The notes under the pieces were generated by a model that made no database searches, was not told the DNA's origin, and saw nothing but the letters and a program-made list of their open reading frames with translations. Shown piece by piece: positions 49,866 through 59,800 of a stretch of 64,000 nucleotides of DNA. The stretch spans positions 90,968-154,967 of the forward strand of contig CAZCBE010000003.1 of the NCBI GenBank assembly GCA_964496695.1. The letters are read 5' to 3'. Origin of the DNA: SXTU01 sp964496695 (GTDB taxonomy: Bacteria; Verrucomicrobiota; Verrucomicrobiia; Limisphaerales; SXTU01). The position numbers and the translations under genes are program-made. How positions within the stretch are numbered: the first letter of the stretch is position 1; every line of letters begins with the position of its first letter.

Positions 49866-51305
49866 ATGAACTTGGCGATCTGCATCGGCGTCTCAGATTA
49901 CACAGCACCCGTTTCAAAGCTTCCCGCCTGCAAGAGTGACGTCGCAATTGTGACGAAACTGCTGCGCAACTGCAACAAGTTCGGAGATATCCTCGAACTG
50001 CACACAGACACAAGCAGTCCTACGATCAAATCGCAGGTTTCACTTTTCATAAATAAGTATCAGGGGCATAAAGTCGGAGAGTTGTTTTTCTATTACACGG
50101 GCCACGGTGACCTTTATAAAGAAGAGTTTCTTTTTTTATTTTCCGATTATTCTGATACAAAACGAAAGCAAACTTCCCTCACGCACAGCGAATTGGATTC
50201 AATGCTCCGATCGCTAAATCCTGACCTAACAATCAAGGTGGTTGACGCATGTAACGCCGGAGTTACTTATGTCAAAGAATCCGATGCGCTTGCGAAGCAT
50301 CTGGATTCTTCAAAGGGAAGCTTCAAAAATTGCTATTTTATGTTTTCTTCGCGCATCGGGCAGCCATCATTTCAAGATCGCAAATTGAGCGACTTTACCG
50401 AAGCATTCGTAGAGGCATGCGCCACTTTTCCTGGAAAGGAGATTCGCTACCGAGACATCGTGGACCATATCTCTGATCGTTTTCAGCATAACGCGGACCA
50501 GACACCCGTTTTCATCATCCAAGCACCGTGTGTGGAAGTTTTCTGTGAAATTCGAGAGCCGATACGTAAACTCTTAGCAGAGGATCTCGGAAATATTTTG
50601 GAAGCAACAGGCGGATGCTCTGACGTTCCAACTAGCAAGCAGACGCTTCTCGATGTGGTTAGGAAGAACGCCAACGAGTTTTGCACAAAAAAGGAGGCTG
50701 AAGATTTCTTCCTGGGGCTATTCGAGTGTTTAAGAGTCGCAGCGCTGCCGGGAGAGTTGAAAGATATGTATTCAATTAGCGCGGAATTTGATGACGGTTA
50801 CTCAATGTTAAATAGCACCAGAAAAATCGGGCTCTGGTTAGAAGAAAATGGTGGAGATTTCTTTGCAAAACCGACGTATAGGGAGGAGCATGAACCGGGT
50901 TCGGAATATGGAGAGTATATTTTGGTTATCAATGGTTTTGAATCAACTGCGGAGATTCCATTCAAGGCTATCAGAATTGCAGCAAAGCCAATTTTTGAAA
51001 ATATTCCACATGCGGTAGGATCGGTCACGTTTGTCATTTCAAAGAGCGAGTGCGTCTTTTTTTACGCATTCAATGTTGCTTTGGAAAGCGATTGGGGGAA
51101 ATTGACGCCTCCTAGTCACTGCGAATGGGCTTACTTCACAGTGAAGATGAAGACAGACTTGACGGGCAGAGCCACCGCACACGATATAATTTCCCGTTAC
51201 GGGATGTTTGTCGAACAAACTGTGAGGGAAAAATTGAAAATCAAACCCACAACGCCCGAGAACACAGAGATTTCGTCGGCTTCAGAAGCAACTCCGAGCG
51301 TTTGA
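49866..51305 (+). CDS. Standalone caspase-like peptidase (C14 family)
   Basis: 479 residues. Residues 1-230 form a caspase/metacaspase p20-like domain: NLAICIGVSDYTAPVSKLPA, catalytic His80 in FFYYTGHGD and catalytic Cys129 in IKVVDACNAG. The C-terminal 250 residues (helical EDFFLGLFECLRVAALPGEL, then a beta-rich part) match no family I recognise and may be the effector or sensor. No signal peptide or membrane helix. The gene is markedly richer in A+T than its neighbours and uses AT-ending codons, which suggests recent transfer. Bacterial caspase-like proteases often act in anti-phage or cell-suicide systems; that role here is inferred. Confidence 0.88.
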   Translation: MNLAICIGVSDYTAPVSKLPACKSDVAIVTKLLRNCNKFGDILELHTDTSSPTIKSQVSLFINKYQGHKVGELFFYYTGHGDLYKEEFLFLFSDYSDTKRKQTSLTHSELDSMLRSLNPDLTIKVVDACNAGVTYVKESDALAKHLDSSKGSFKNCYFMFSSRIGQPSFQDRKLSDFTEAFVEACATFPGKEIRYRDIVDHISDRFQHNADQTPVFIIQAPCVEVFCEIREPIRKLLAEDLGNILEATGGCSDVPTSKQTLLDVVRKNANEFCTKKEAEDFFLGLFECLRVAALPGELKDMYSISAEFDDGYSMLNSTRKIGLWLEENGGDFFAKPTYREEHEPGSEYGEYILVINGFESTAEIPFKAIRIAAKPIFENIPHAVGSVTFVISKSECVFFYAFNVALESDWGKLTPPSHCEWAYFTVKMKTDLTGRATAHDIISRYGMFVEQTVREKLKIKPTTPENTEISSASEATPSV

Positions 51306-51362
51306 AGGCTGGAAACTCAATAAGCTACCTAGCGCCAACGAATCCCTTCGCGTTCAAGGTGC

Positions 51363-52805
51363 CTATCCTGCTTCCCCATCCCCCTCCATCCCCGTCTTCC
51401 CCGCATACTCGTTCAGCTTGTTCCGCAGGGTGCGGATGCTGATGTCGAGGAGCTTGGCGGCGTGGGTGCGGTTGTCGTTGCAGCGGGCGAGGGCGGCGAA
51501 GATGTGGCGCTTCTCCAGTTCGCCGAGCGTGGGGAACTGGCCGTCGGGGTCGGGGCCGGGCTGGGCGCCGGGGGAGGCGGGAGCGCCGGTGCTGTCGGCG
51601 GAGGAGGGCGTGCTGGAGGCGGACACGGGGGCGACCACGCCGCTGAGGCCGAGGTGGTCGGGGCCCAGGGGTTCGCCGTCGCCGCAGAGGATGACGGCGC
51701 GCTCGATGACGTTTTGCAGTTCGCGGACGTTGCCGGGCCAGCCATGCGCGGTGAGGGCGGCGAGGCATTCCTTCGAGAAGCCTTGCACGCGGACACCGTG
51801 CTTGCGGGCGAAGCGGTGCATGAACTGCTCGGCGAGGAAGGGGATGTCCGTGCGGCGGTCGCGCAGGGCGGGGACGTGGACGGGCACGACGTTCAGGCGG
51901 AAGAAGAGGTCCTGCCGGAACTCCTTGCGCTCGACGCTCTGGTCCAGGTTGCGGTTGGTGGTGGCGAGGACGCGCACGTCCACCTTGATGGTGCGGTTGC
52001 CGCCGACACGTTCCAGCTCGCGCTCCTGTAGCACGCGCAGGAGCTTGGCCTGCACCTGCGGGGAAATCTCGCTGACTTCGTCGAGCAGGATGGTGCCGCC
52101 GTGGGCCAGCTCGAAGCGGCCTTCGCGCTTGTTCATCGCGCCGGTGAACGCGCCTTTCTCGTGGCCGAAGAACTCGCTCTCGATGAGGTTCTCGGGCACG
52201 GCGGCACAGTTGACCTTGATGAAGGGGGCGGTGGCGCGCGGGCTTTGCTTGTGCAGCGCGCGGGCGACAAGTTCCTTGCCGGTGCCGCTCTCGCCCTGGA
52301 TCAGCACGGTGGCCTGGGTGCGCGCGACCTTGCGGAGGAGCGCGCGGAGCTGCTCCATCGCGGGGCTGTGGCCGAGGAGTTCGTAGCCGGTCTCGGCGTC
52401 TTCCTCCTGGTTGAGGTAGGCGTTGACCTTGACGAGGCGGGTGAAGTCCTCGGCCTTCTGGATGCAAATCTCAAGCTGCTCGTTCGAGAAGGGCTTGATG
52501 AGGTAGTCAAACGCGCCGCCGCGCATGCACTCGACGGCGGATTCCACCGAGCCGTAGCCGGACATCATGATGACGAGCGGGCGCGTGGGGCGGGTCTGCA
52601 GCTCGCGCAGGAGCGAGGTGGCCTCGCCGTCGGGCAGGCGCACGTCGGCGATGACTAGGTCCCAGGTGTCCTTGGCGAGGAAATCGTGCGCGGCCGCGAG
52701 CGTGGGCGCAGCGGCGACATCGTAGCGACGGGCGCGCAACTGCTGCTCCAGGTTCTTGCGGATGATGAGGTCGTCCTCGAGGACGATGATTTTCTCAATC
52801 GGCAT
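51363..52805 (-). CDS. NtrC-family sigma54-dependent response regulator
   Basis: 480 residues. Receiver domain with Asp54 (LVIADVRLPDG); AAA+ domain with Walker A GESGTGKE (171-178), the sigma54-contacting GAFTGA (218-223) and LLDEVSEISPQVQAKLLRVL; C-terminal Fis-type helix-turn-helix (LARCNDNRTHAAKLLDISIR). A Pro/Ala/Ser-rich linker of about 40 residues precedes the DNA-binding domain. Close in layout to FlrC/FlgR. It is the obvious candidate to activate the sigma54 promoters of flgB and fliW. No kinase gene is adjacent. Confidence 0.95.
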   Translation of the reverse strand: MPIEKIIVLEDDLIIRKNLEQQLRARRYDVAAAPTLAAAHDFLAKDTWDLVIADVRLPDGEATSLLRELQTRPTRPLVIMMSGYGSVESAVECMRGGAFDYLIKPFSNEQLEICIQKAEDFTRLVKVNAYLNQEEDAETGYELLGHSPAMEQLRALLRKVARTQATVLIQGESGTGKELVARALHKQSPRATAPFIKVNCAAVPENLIESEFFGHEKGAFTGAMNKREGRFELAHGGTILLDEVSEISPQVQAKLLRVLQERELERVGGNRTIKVDVRVLATTNRNLDQSVERKEFRQDLFFRLNVVPVHVPALRDRRTDIPFLAEQFMHRFARKHGVRVQGFSKECLAALTAHGWPGNVRELQNVIERAVILCGDGEPLGPDHLGLSGVVAPVSASSTPSSADSTGAPASPGAQPGPDPDGQFPTLGELEKRHIFAALARCNDNRTHAAKLLDISIRTLRNKLNEYAGKTGMEGDGEAG

Positions 52806-52839
52806 GACCGGCGGAGACTAGCGGGAGGCGGGGGAAAAG

Positions 52840-53213
52840 TAATTAGTAATTAGTGATCAGTTGTCCAAGCGGACGCAAATCGGGTTTTGAACGGCACCTT
52901 GGCGACCGATGAATGCCACCGCTTGATTTCACCTTTCAAGTGCGGAGCAGCCGTCCTCCCTCACCCCCGTCCCTATCCCGCTGGGAGAGGGGGCGACGCG
53001 GTCAGAACTGGTTTGCAAACGGGTGCAACGGTCACGCAAGACTGCGGCGAGGATTTTCCCTCTCCCAGCGGGAGAGGGCAGGGGTGAGGGAGAGCGGCCA
53101 CCCATTGCTATAGGGATACAAGACGCCCAGTGGCGTTGCCCAAAGCCGATTCGCGTCCATCCTCGCGGCACGAAGCCGGCGGTCCGCACTCAGCACTAAT
53201 TACCAATCACTGC
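52840..53213. repeat. Nested repeat island upstream of the response regulator
   Basis: The 408-base gap holds outer arms AGTAATTAGTAATTAGTGAT (52839 on) and GCACTAATTACCAATCACTG (53193 on), inverted copies. Inside are inverted CCTCACCCCCGTCCCTATCC-type and CCCTCTCCCAGCGGGAGAGG-type arms (52957-52992 and 53056-53090). No gene is evident. The response-regulator promoter should lie at its left end, but no clear element was found. Confidence 0.85.
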
Positions 53214-53214
53214 T

Positions 53215-53628
53215 TCACCTGCCTCCCTGCCGCTTGTAGAGATCAGCGACGAAGTGGGGGCGCTGGCGTTCGGCGGGGGGGAGGTGCTTGGGCGGGACGA
53301 GGCCGCGGCGGAGGAGCTGCTGCTCGTTCTCCCGGTCGAGGACGAGGATCTTCATGATGAGGTCCTGGTTCTGCCGGAGCAGGCCGGTGACTTCGGGCTG
53401 GCGGGCACGGTCGGCGGCGGGGAGGCGTTGCCAGTCGAGGCGCTGGCGCTTGATGCGGGCGAGCGATTCGTCGAGGCGGGGGAGCAGGGCCTTGCGGGTC
53501 TGGAAGAACTCGAAGCGCTTGGCCTCGTCGCCCTGGCGGAGCGCCAGGCTTTCGCGTTCGACAAGGGTCAGCACCTCCTGGCAGAGGGCCAGATGGGTGC
53601 GGAGGTCGGTGGAGATGCTCTCGCTCAC
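53215..53628 (-). CDS. Small coiled-coil protein, FlgN/FliT-like
   Basis: 137 residues from a GTG at 53628 that overlaps the upstream stop (GTGA). Almost all helical: LALCQEVLTLVERESLALRQ, KALLPRLDESLARIKRQRLD, LLRQNQDLIMKILVLDREN. This size and heptad pattern resemble FlgN or FliT-type export chaperones, but similarity is generic. The translational coupling with the TPR gene upstream suggests joint function. An earlier ATG in this frame (53907) lies inside the TPR gene and is rejected. Confidence 0.65.
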   Translation of the reverse strand: MSESISTDLRTHLALCQEVLTLVERESLALRQGDEAKRFEFFQTRKALLPRLDESLARIKRQRLDWQRLPAADRARQPEVTGLLRQNQDLIMKILVLDRENEQQLLRRGLVPPKHLPPAERQRPHFVADLYKRQGGR

Positions 53629-55091
53629 TTCTTCGCGGCTGGCGCGGGGGCTTTCACGGCCTTGGGCGGGGCGTTGGTGATGGGCGGCGGCGGGGGTGGC
53701 GGGATGGCGGCTTCCGCGCCCGACTGCCATTTCAGGTTGTCCTTCCGCCATTGGGCCATTTCCACGACCGTCTTTAGCGCGGGGGAGGCGGTGGCGTCGA
53801 GTTCCTTCGCGCGGGCCAGGATCTGGTTGAAGCTCTCCGTGGCCTTGGCCGGCTGCTTGAGGCGCTCGAAGATGAGGCCGATCTGATACCAGGCGGGCAA
53901 CTGCCACTGCGGCGAGCGGTCAAGCTGCGCCAGCCCCTGATAGACTTGGAGGGCCCCGAGGAGATCGCCTTCCTGATAGAGCTGGTTGGCGACGTCATTG
54001 CCCGCGCGCTGCTGCCAGTAGGCCAGTTGCACGGCGTTGGTCTGGCTGGCCCCGGCGAGCTGACTTTCCATCAGGAGCATGACCTCGCGGAGCGATTCGC
54101 GGGAGCGGCCCAAGGTCTTGTAGGAGCGGGCCAGCAGGAACCGCAGTTCGGGCACATCGGTGGACTCGGTGTTGCGCTTGAGGAAGTCGTTGCCCTGGCC
54201 GATGGCTTCGTCGTGTTTGCCTTGAAAATGCAGGGCGCGGACAAGCTTGAACTGGATCTTGCCCTTGTCCAATTCCTCGGTTTCCAAGCGCAGCAGGCGG
54301 GCGAGATACTCGGCGGCCTCGGAATACTTGCCTTGGAGGAAGAACGTGTCGGCGATCTCGATCTGCGCCTGCAAGACGAGCCGCTGGTAGTAGGGAAAGC
54401 GGTCGAGCTTGAGCGTCAGCGAGCTGGAGAGCACGGCGTAGAACTTGGCGAGCGCGAGTGTGTGCGCGCCCATCTCGCGGTGGAGCAAGCCCTGGCGCAG
54501 CAGCACCTCGGGCACCTGCGGGTCGTCCGGGTAGCGGGTGACGTATTGCGCGAAGACCTGCTGGGCGCGCAGCAACTGGGAAGACTGCTGGGCGGCGAGC
54601 CCCAGTTCCAGCAGGGCCGGGCGCTTGATGTCATCCGAGGCGTCGGACTCCAGCAGCGTGATGAGGTTGATGACGGCCTGGGAGAACTCCTTCTTCTGGC
54701 GGAGCTGGCGGGCCACGTCGAGCTGCTGCTGGTAGTCGCGGACCTTCCAGTCCGAGCCGTCCACCTTCGGCGCGGCGGGCGGGCGCAGCGCGGAGTTGCC
54801 CAGGCCTTCGAGATCAGCCGGCGGCGGGTTGGTGGCGGCGGGCGATTTTGCGGTGGACTTGATTGCGGTGCGGGCGCGGTTTTCGGAAAGGTATTTGCCG
54901 ATGGCCGCGTCCACGGTGGGGGCGGCATTGGTGGCGGGTTCGGCGTGGGCTGGTTCCGCGGAGCGTGCGGGCTCGTGCTTCGGTGCAGCCGAGGCGCCCG
55001 GGGCCTTCGGGGATGCGGGCGGGTGCTCAGCCCCGAAGGCCGGCGCACCGATGGCGAGCCAGACCAGAACAATGAGGCGAGCGAAAGACAT
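53625..55091 (-). CDS. Secreted TPR-repeat protein
   Basis: 488 residues. Signal peptide MSFARLIVLVWLAIGAPAFG with AEH cleavage region; a low-complexity Ala/Pro linker (about residues 22-115); then tetratricopeptide-like repeats, with VARQLRQKKEFSQAVINLIT, YVTRYPDDPQVPEVLLRQGL, ADTFFLQGKYSEAAEYLARL and LLGALQVYQGLAQLDRSPQW. A C-terminal Pro-rich tail (AIPPPPPPPITN). Probably periplasmic scaffold. It is in a three-gene set with the proline-rich gene upstream and the small coiled coil downstream. No known family was assigned. Confidence 0.8.
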   Translation of the reverse strand: MSFARLIVLVWLAIGAPAFGAEHPPASPKAPGASAAPKHEPARSAEPAHAEPATNAAPTVDAAIGKYLSENRARTAIKSTAKSPAATNPPPADLEGLGNSALRPPAAPKVDGSDWKVRDYQQQLDVARQLRQKKEFSQAVINLITLLESDASDDIKRPALLELGLAAQQSSQLLRAQQVFAQYVTRYPDDPQVPEVLLRQGLLHREMGAHTLALAKFYAVLSSSLTLKLDRFPYYQRLVLQAQIEIADTFFLQGKYSEAAEYLARLLRLETEELDKGKIQFKLVRALHFQGKHDEAIGQGNDFLKRNTESTDVPELRFLLARSYKTLGRSRESLREVMLLMESQLAGASQTNAVQLAYWQQRAGNDVANQLYQEGDLLGALQVYQGLAQLDRSPQWQLPAWYQIGLIFERLKQPAKATESFNQILARAKELDATASPALKTVVEMAQWRKDNLKWQSGAEAAIPPPPPPPITNAPPKAVKAPAPAAKK

Positions 55092-55094
55092 GCG

Positions 55095-55616
55095 TCAGGG
55101 CGTGGGCGTGGAGTAAGTGGCCTTGCTCGCCGGAGGCGGGGCCGGAGGCGGGGGCAGGAAGAGCGGACCAATGACGGAAGTGCCAGCGCCATTCGTGCCC
55201 ACCGGACGGAAATAGCGGATGAGCATCTGTGCGGTGAGCAGACTATTGGGGTCGTTGGGGTCAAACATCGGGCTGAGCAACGGCCCGGTGGCGGGCGGAA
55301 TGGGCGCGGGCAGCAGGACGATGGGCGGGTTGGTGACGGTGATGGTGGTGACGAGCGCGGTGTTCGTGACGGCCGGCGGAGTGACCGTGGGCGGAGGCGG
55401 GTTGGTGGTGGCCAGGGCGACGACATTGGTCGGAGGGGCCGGGGTCACAGGGTCCTGCATGAGCAGGGGCGGCAGCATCGCGATGGCGCGAGGCGTCGGG
55501 CGTGCCCGCCCCTCGAACCGCAGCGGGGCGGGACCGATGACCGCCAGATAGCCCGCGCCCGCGCTCGCCGAGAGGGCGGCGAGGCTGGTTAGCGCGAGCA
55601 ATAGCAACCGGTTCAT
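55095..55616 (-). CDS. Proline/threonine-rich secreted hypothetical protein
   Basis: 173 residues from the ATG at 55616. Signal peptide NRLLLLALTSLAALSASAG; the remainder is Pro/Thr/Val-rich (NPPPPTVTPPAVTNTALVTT, FLPPPPAPPPASKATYST) with one more ordered part (LTAQMLIRYFRPVGTN). Function unknown. It ends 3 bases before the TPR gene, so they probably form an operon. It is divergent from the HDOD gene at 55768. Confidence 0.7.
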   Translation of the reverse strand: MNRLLLLALTSLAALSASAGAGYLAVIGPAPLRFEGRARPTPRAIAMLPPLLMQDPVTPAPPTNVVALATTNPPPPTVTPPAVTNTALVTTITVTNPPIVLLPAPIPPATGPLLSPMFDPNDPNSLLTAQMLIRYFRPVGTNGAGTSVIGPLFLPPPPAPPPASKATYSTPTP

Positions 55617-55718
55617 GAGTCGAGGGCGAGGCCGCAACGCGAGTTGGACGTGATTTCCCACGGCGACCCTCGAAAGAACATCGGCAAATGCCGCATGGAC
55701 TTGAGCGATTCCGGCGCT

Positions 55719-55745
55719 TAACTTCCAGCCGACGGCTGCCGATAC
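55719..55745 (+). promoter_or_regulatory. Sigma28 (FliA) promoter of the second HDOD gene
   Basis: TAACTTCC, 11 bases, then GCCGATAC. Spacing and -10 box fit FliA promoters (TAAAGTTT-N11-GCCGATAA). The predicted start lies about 15 bases before the ATG at 55768. The first bases after the -10 (ACT) also match the cheD element. Confidence 0.6.
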
Positions 55746-55767
55746 ACTGCTAGCTGCTGGACTCATT

Positions 55768-56679
55768 ATGGAAGCCACTCCTGCGCCCCGCGTGGTGCCA
55801 CGACTTGACGAGGCGCAAATCGAAGCCCGGCTGAAAAACTGCGCCCGCCTGCCGTCGCTAGGGAGCATCAACAGCGCCCTGCGCGAACTGCTTTCCGCCG
55901 ACCAGAGCTACATCGCGCAGATCTCGGAAGTGATCCGGCGCGATCCAAGCCTGACGGCTCGGCTGCTCCGGCTGGTGAACTCGGTCTATTTTGGCCTGTC
56001 CTCACCCGTCAACAGCATCGAGGAAGCGATTTTCTACCTGGGCGTGCGACAGATCCGGCAACTGGCAATGCTCACGCCGGTGATCGAGGATTTTCAGAAG
56101 CTGGCGGGGAACACACGGTTTCCCTGGCGTGAATTCTGGCGGCACTGCATTGGGGTGGCCATCATGACACGCGAGGTCATCAGCGTGGTGCGGGTGCCCA
56201 ATGACGAGGCGGACTACGTGGCCGGACTGGTGCATGACGTGGGCAAAATCGCCATGGCGGCGGCGTTTACCGAGCATTTCGTGGAGATCCGGCGGCGGCT
56301 GGATGAGCAGCCTGGGTCTCTCATCGAGGTCGAACTCGACGTGCTGGGCATGGATCACTGCGAACTGGGTGCGCGCTATCTCCAGCATCACAACCTGCCC
56401 GAGGCGATGATCGAGACGGCGCGGTATCATCATCAGCCGGAACGCGCCAGTCATCACGTCCCGATCGTGGCCGCCGTGAGCATCGCAGACATGCTGGTCC
56501 GGCACGCGAAGCTAGGCGTCAGCGGGAACGTGGTGGACGTGCCGGCGGACAGTTGGCGGCAGTCGCCAGCGTGGACGCTGCTCTTCCCTAACCTCAACGA
56601 ACAGGAGCACTCCCTTGCGGAGGCTTCGCTGAAGCGCAGCCTGGGACGGCTGCCGGTGGTGCTGGAAGGTTTGATCTAG
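55768..56679 (+). CDS. HDOD domain signalling protein (second copy)
   Basis: 303 residues. HDOD domain at about residues 25-235: LPSLGSINSALRELLSADQS, DPSLTARLLRLVNSVYFGLS, GLVHDVGKIAMAAAFTEHFV, MDHCELGARYLQHHNLPEAM and ARYHHQPERAS. It keeps His-Asp (VHDVGK) but no GYP motif, so it is probably a protein-interaction output rather than a phosphodiesterase. It is clearly related to the HDOD protein at 15971-16819 and shares a sigma28-type promoter with it, which places both in the late flagellar regulon. Confidence 0.92.
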   Translation: MEATPAPRVVPRLDEAQIEARLKNCARLPSLGSINSALRELLSADQSYIAQISEVIRRDPSLTARLLRLVNSVYFGLSSPVNSIEEAIFYLGVRQIRQLAMLTPVIEDFQKLAGNTRFPWREFWRHCIGVAIMTREVISVVRVPNDEADYVAGLVHDVGKIAMAAAFTEHFVEIRRRLDEQPGSLIEVELDVLGMDHCELGARYLQHHNLPEAMIETARYHHQPERASHHVPIVAAVSIADMLVRHAKLGVSGNVVDVPADSWRQSPAWTLLFPNLNEQEHSLAEASLKRSLGRLPVVLEGLI

Positions 56680-56730
56680 GCCCGAATTCCGAAGCAGAGC
56701 ACGACGGAGACGCGCCGACCACGAGCGGAA

Positions 56731-56823
56731 CGCGGCGTTCACGCCGCAGAAGGCTGCGGCTGGAACTGTGCGCTCGAACCACCTTTGGCGTGCTCACGTT
56801 TCTGCGGCCTGAAGGCCGCGCGC
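56731..56823. repeat. GCGGCGTTCACGCCGC-type palindromes
   Basis: GCGGCGTTCACGCCGC (56731-56746) and TGCGGCCTGAAGGCCGCGCG (56802-56821) form the same paired arrangement as 49083-49180. It lies between the converging HDOD and kinase genes and may act as a terminator. Confidence 0.65.
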
Positions 56824-56893
56824 CTCGCCGTCGGGCTCCGCCCGATTCGGAGTTCAGCCTCAGCGGAACGACGCAGATGTCGGAGCGCGAGCT

Positions 56894-59800
56894 TCACACC
56901 TTGTCGCCTTCCGGTTGCCGCAGGGCAGTGTGCATGGCATCCGCGAGCGCCTGGACCCCGAAGGGCTTCAGCACGGCGTGCGCAATGCCCGCCTCCCGCA
57001 GTTCCAAGTCTTCCACGCCCAGCAGATAGCCGGACATCAGGATCACGGGCAGGTCCGGGCGGATGGACTTGAGCTGGCGCGCCAGTTCGAGGCCGCTGAG
57101 CTGGGGCATGGTCAGGTCGGTGAGCACGGCGTCAAACTCGTGCGGGGCTCGGGAGAAGGATTCCAGCGCGTCCAAGGAGTTCAGGAACGGGGCGGCCCGG
57201 TAGTTGAGCCGTTCGAGGAAATTGCGGGCGGCCCACATCACTGCCTCCTCGTCGTCCACCACCATGATGCGCTGGCCGTTGCCGACCGGAATGCGTGGCA
57301 CGACCGAGGCCGAGCCGGGGCGGGCGGATTCCAACGCGCGGAAGTAGAATTCAAAGCAAGCGCCGGCGCCGGGTTCACTGGTGACCGCGATCGCGCCGTG
57401 GTGCATCTGCACGATGCCGTGAACCATAGCCAGGCCCAGGCCGGTGCCCTGGCCGGGGGGCTTGGTAGTGAAGAACGGGTCGAAGACGCGCTGGCGCAGC
57501 TTCGCGTCCATGCCGCAGCCATTGTCGGTGAGCGTGAGGCGCAGATGCCGGCCGGGCAGCAGCGGCGGGTGGCCGTCGGTGAAGGATACGTCCAAGTCCA
57601 CCACAGCGACCTCCACCGTCAGGCGTCCGGGACGGCTGCCGATGGCGTGGGCGGCATTCATGCCCACGTTCATGATGATCTGGTGGAGCTGGCCGGCATC
57701 GGCCTGGATCAAGGGTTCTTCCTCCGGCCAGGCGGTGACGAATTCGATGCTGCTTGGGAGGGAGGCGCGGAGCAGTTTGAGGGCTTCCTCCACGGTCGTG
57801 CTGAGCCGGGTGGGCTCGCGGCGGGCCTCCTTGTTCCGGCTGAAGGTGAGAATCTGCCGCACCAGGTCGCGGGCGCGGACCGTGCCGCGCAGGATTTGCT
57901 GGACTGATTCCCGCAACGGGCTGTCGGCGGGCAGGTCCATGGAGAGGAGTTCCACATGACCGAGGATGCCCGCGAGGATGTTGTTGAAGTCATGGGCCAC
58001 GCCCCCGGCCAGCGTGCCGATGGCCTCCAGCTTCTGGGACTGGCGAAGCTGGGCCTCCAGCCGGGTCTGGGCCAGTTCGTTGGCCTTTCGTTCAGTGACA
58101 TCGCGGGCGAAAATGACCGCGCGGGTTTCCCCGTTGGCTGCCGTGAAGTGGCGTCCCCAGGCATCAAACCAAAGCCATTCGCCCGCTCCGCGGCGGAAAC
58201 GGAACGTGGCCGCGCCTTGCGGCTGGCGCAGCACGCTGGCCATGAACAGGCGGTCGTCGGGATGAATCCGGTCCAGCAGCAGGTCGGCCCGCAGCTCGCT
58301 TTCGGACAGGTCCAAGTGGCTGGCGAGGTTCGCGCTGGCGTAGTGAATGACGCCGGTCAGCGAGAGTTCCACGACGATGTCGTGGGCGTTGTCCACGAGG
58401 AGGCGGAAGCGTTGCTCGCTCGCACGCAGGGCCGCCTGCGCACGGTCCCGTTCCGCCACCGTGCCGATGAGCGAGACGGCCAGTTCCACCAGTTGCCGTT
58501 CGTCGCGTGAGGGCTGGTGCGGGGCGCGGTAGAAGCAGGAGAAGGTGCCCAGCACTTCGCCCTGCGCGGAAAAGATGGGCACCGACCAGCAGGCGCGCAG
58601 GCCATACGTTTCGGCCAGCGGGCGGTGACTGGTCCACAGGGGATCGGCTAGCACGTCCGGCACCACCACGGGCTCCCGGCGGGTGAGCGCGCTGCCGATG
58701 GTGAGGTGTCCTTCCAGCGCGCCCTCCCCGGACAGGCGGATATCCGGCAGCCGCAGGCCGGCGGCATGACGGAGGGTGACGCCGTCGGGCTCGAGCAGAT
58801 GGATGCAGCCCAGCAGCCCGGGAGAATTAAACTCGATGAAGCGGGTGGTCTGCTCCAGGACTGTGGTGATCGGCGCTCCCATGGCGATGAGTTCCAGGAT
58901 GCTGTGCTGGCCCACGACCAGGCGGTCCGCCAAACGGCGCGCGCTGATATCCACATCCATGCACACGAAGCGGGCCTGGCCATCTTCGGCGGGGATGGCA
59001 AACACGGTGGAGAGGCACACCCCCACCGTGCCATTCTTGCGCCGAAACTCGTATTCGCATGGTCCGTGTGGCGCGCCGCTGGCCTTTACTTCCTGGAGCA
59101 GTTCCACGAAGGCGTGCGTTTCCTCGGGCGTGTGAATCAACTGGTCCAGCGTCCGGCCTACCGCTTCGGCGGCGGGCCAGCCGTAAATCAGCTCGGAGGC
59201 CGGGTTCCAAAACGTGACCCGGCCCTGCTCGTCGAACCATTGCACGGCCACATAAGGCGTGCTCTCGATGCAGGCGCGCAGGCGCTGCTCGCTGGCGGCG
59301 AGGGCGGACTCCGCCTGCTTCTGGGCCGTGATGTCAATCAGGGTGCCGGCGTAACCCGTGAGCGCGCCGTCCGCCATGTCCACGCGGCCCGCCCGGGCCG
59401 AAACCCACACGGTCCGGCCATCAGGCCGGACGATGCGCAGGTCCGCATGAAACATGGCCTCCACCCGGGCAGTATCTTCCCAGGCCGCCGCCGCGGCAGC
59501 GACATCGTCCGGGTGGATGATGCGCATCCAGCCCTGATTCCGGGCTTCGAGGAAGCTCAAGCCGGTGAGTTCCTCCCAGCGCCGGTTGACGTAAAGGCAG
59601 TTGCCGAGGGCGTCCTGCAGGTAAACGCCCACGGGAGAAAAGTCGGTCACCGCCCGCAGCTCGACATCGGCCTGGCGCTGGAGGGAGAGCACTTCGAGGG
59701 CGGCGATCAACAGCCGGGGTTCACCCGGACGCGTGGCGGGCACCGGGTAGATGCCGCAGGTCAGCCAGCGGCGCGAGTCATCCGGGCGGGTGAGGCCGAG

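Noticed and set aside
53628..53907. Upstream ATG extension of the small coiled-coil gene
   Set aside because: The extension overlaps the TPR gene in another frame and reads as Arg/Pro-rich shadow sequence; the GTGA overlap start is better.
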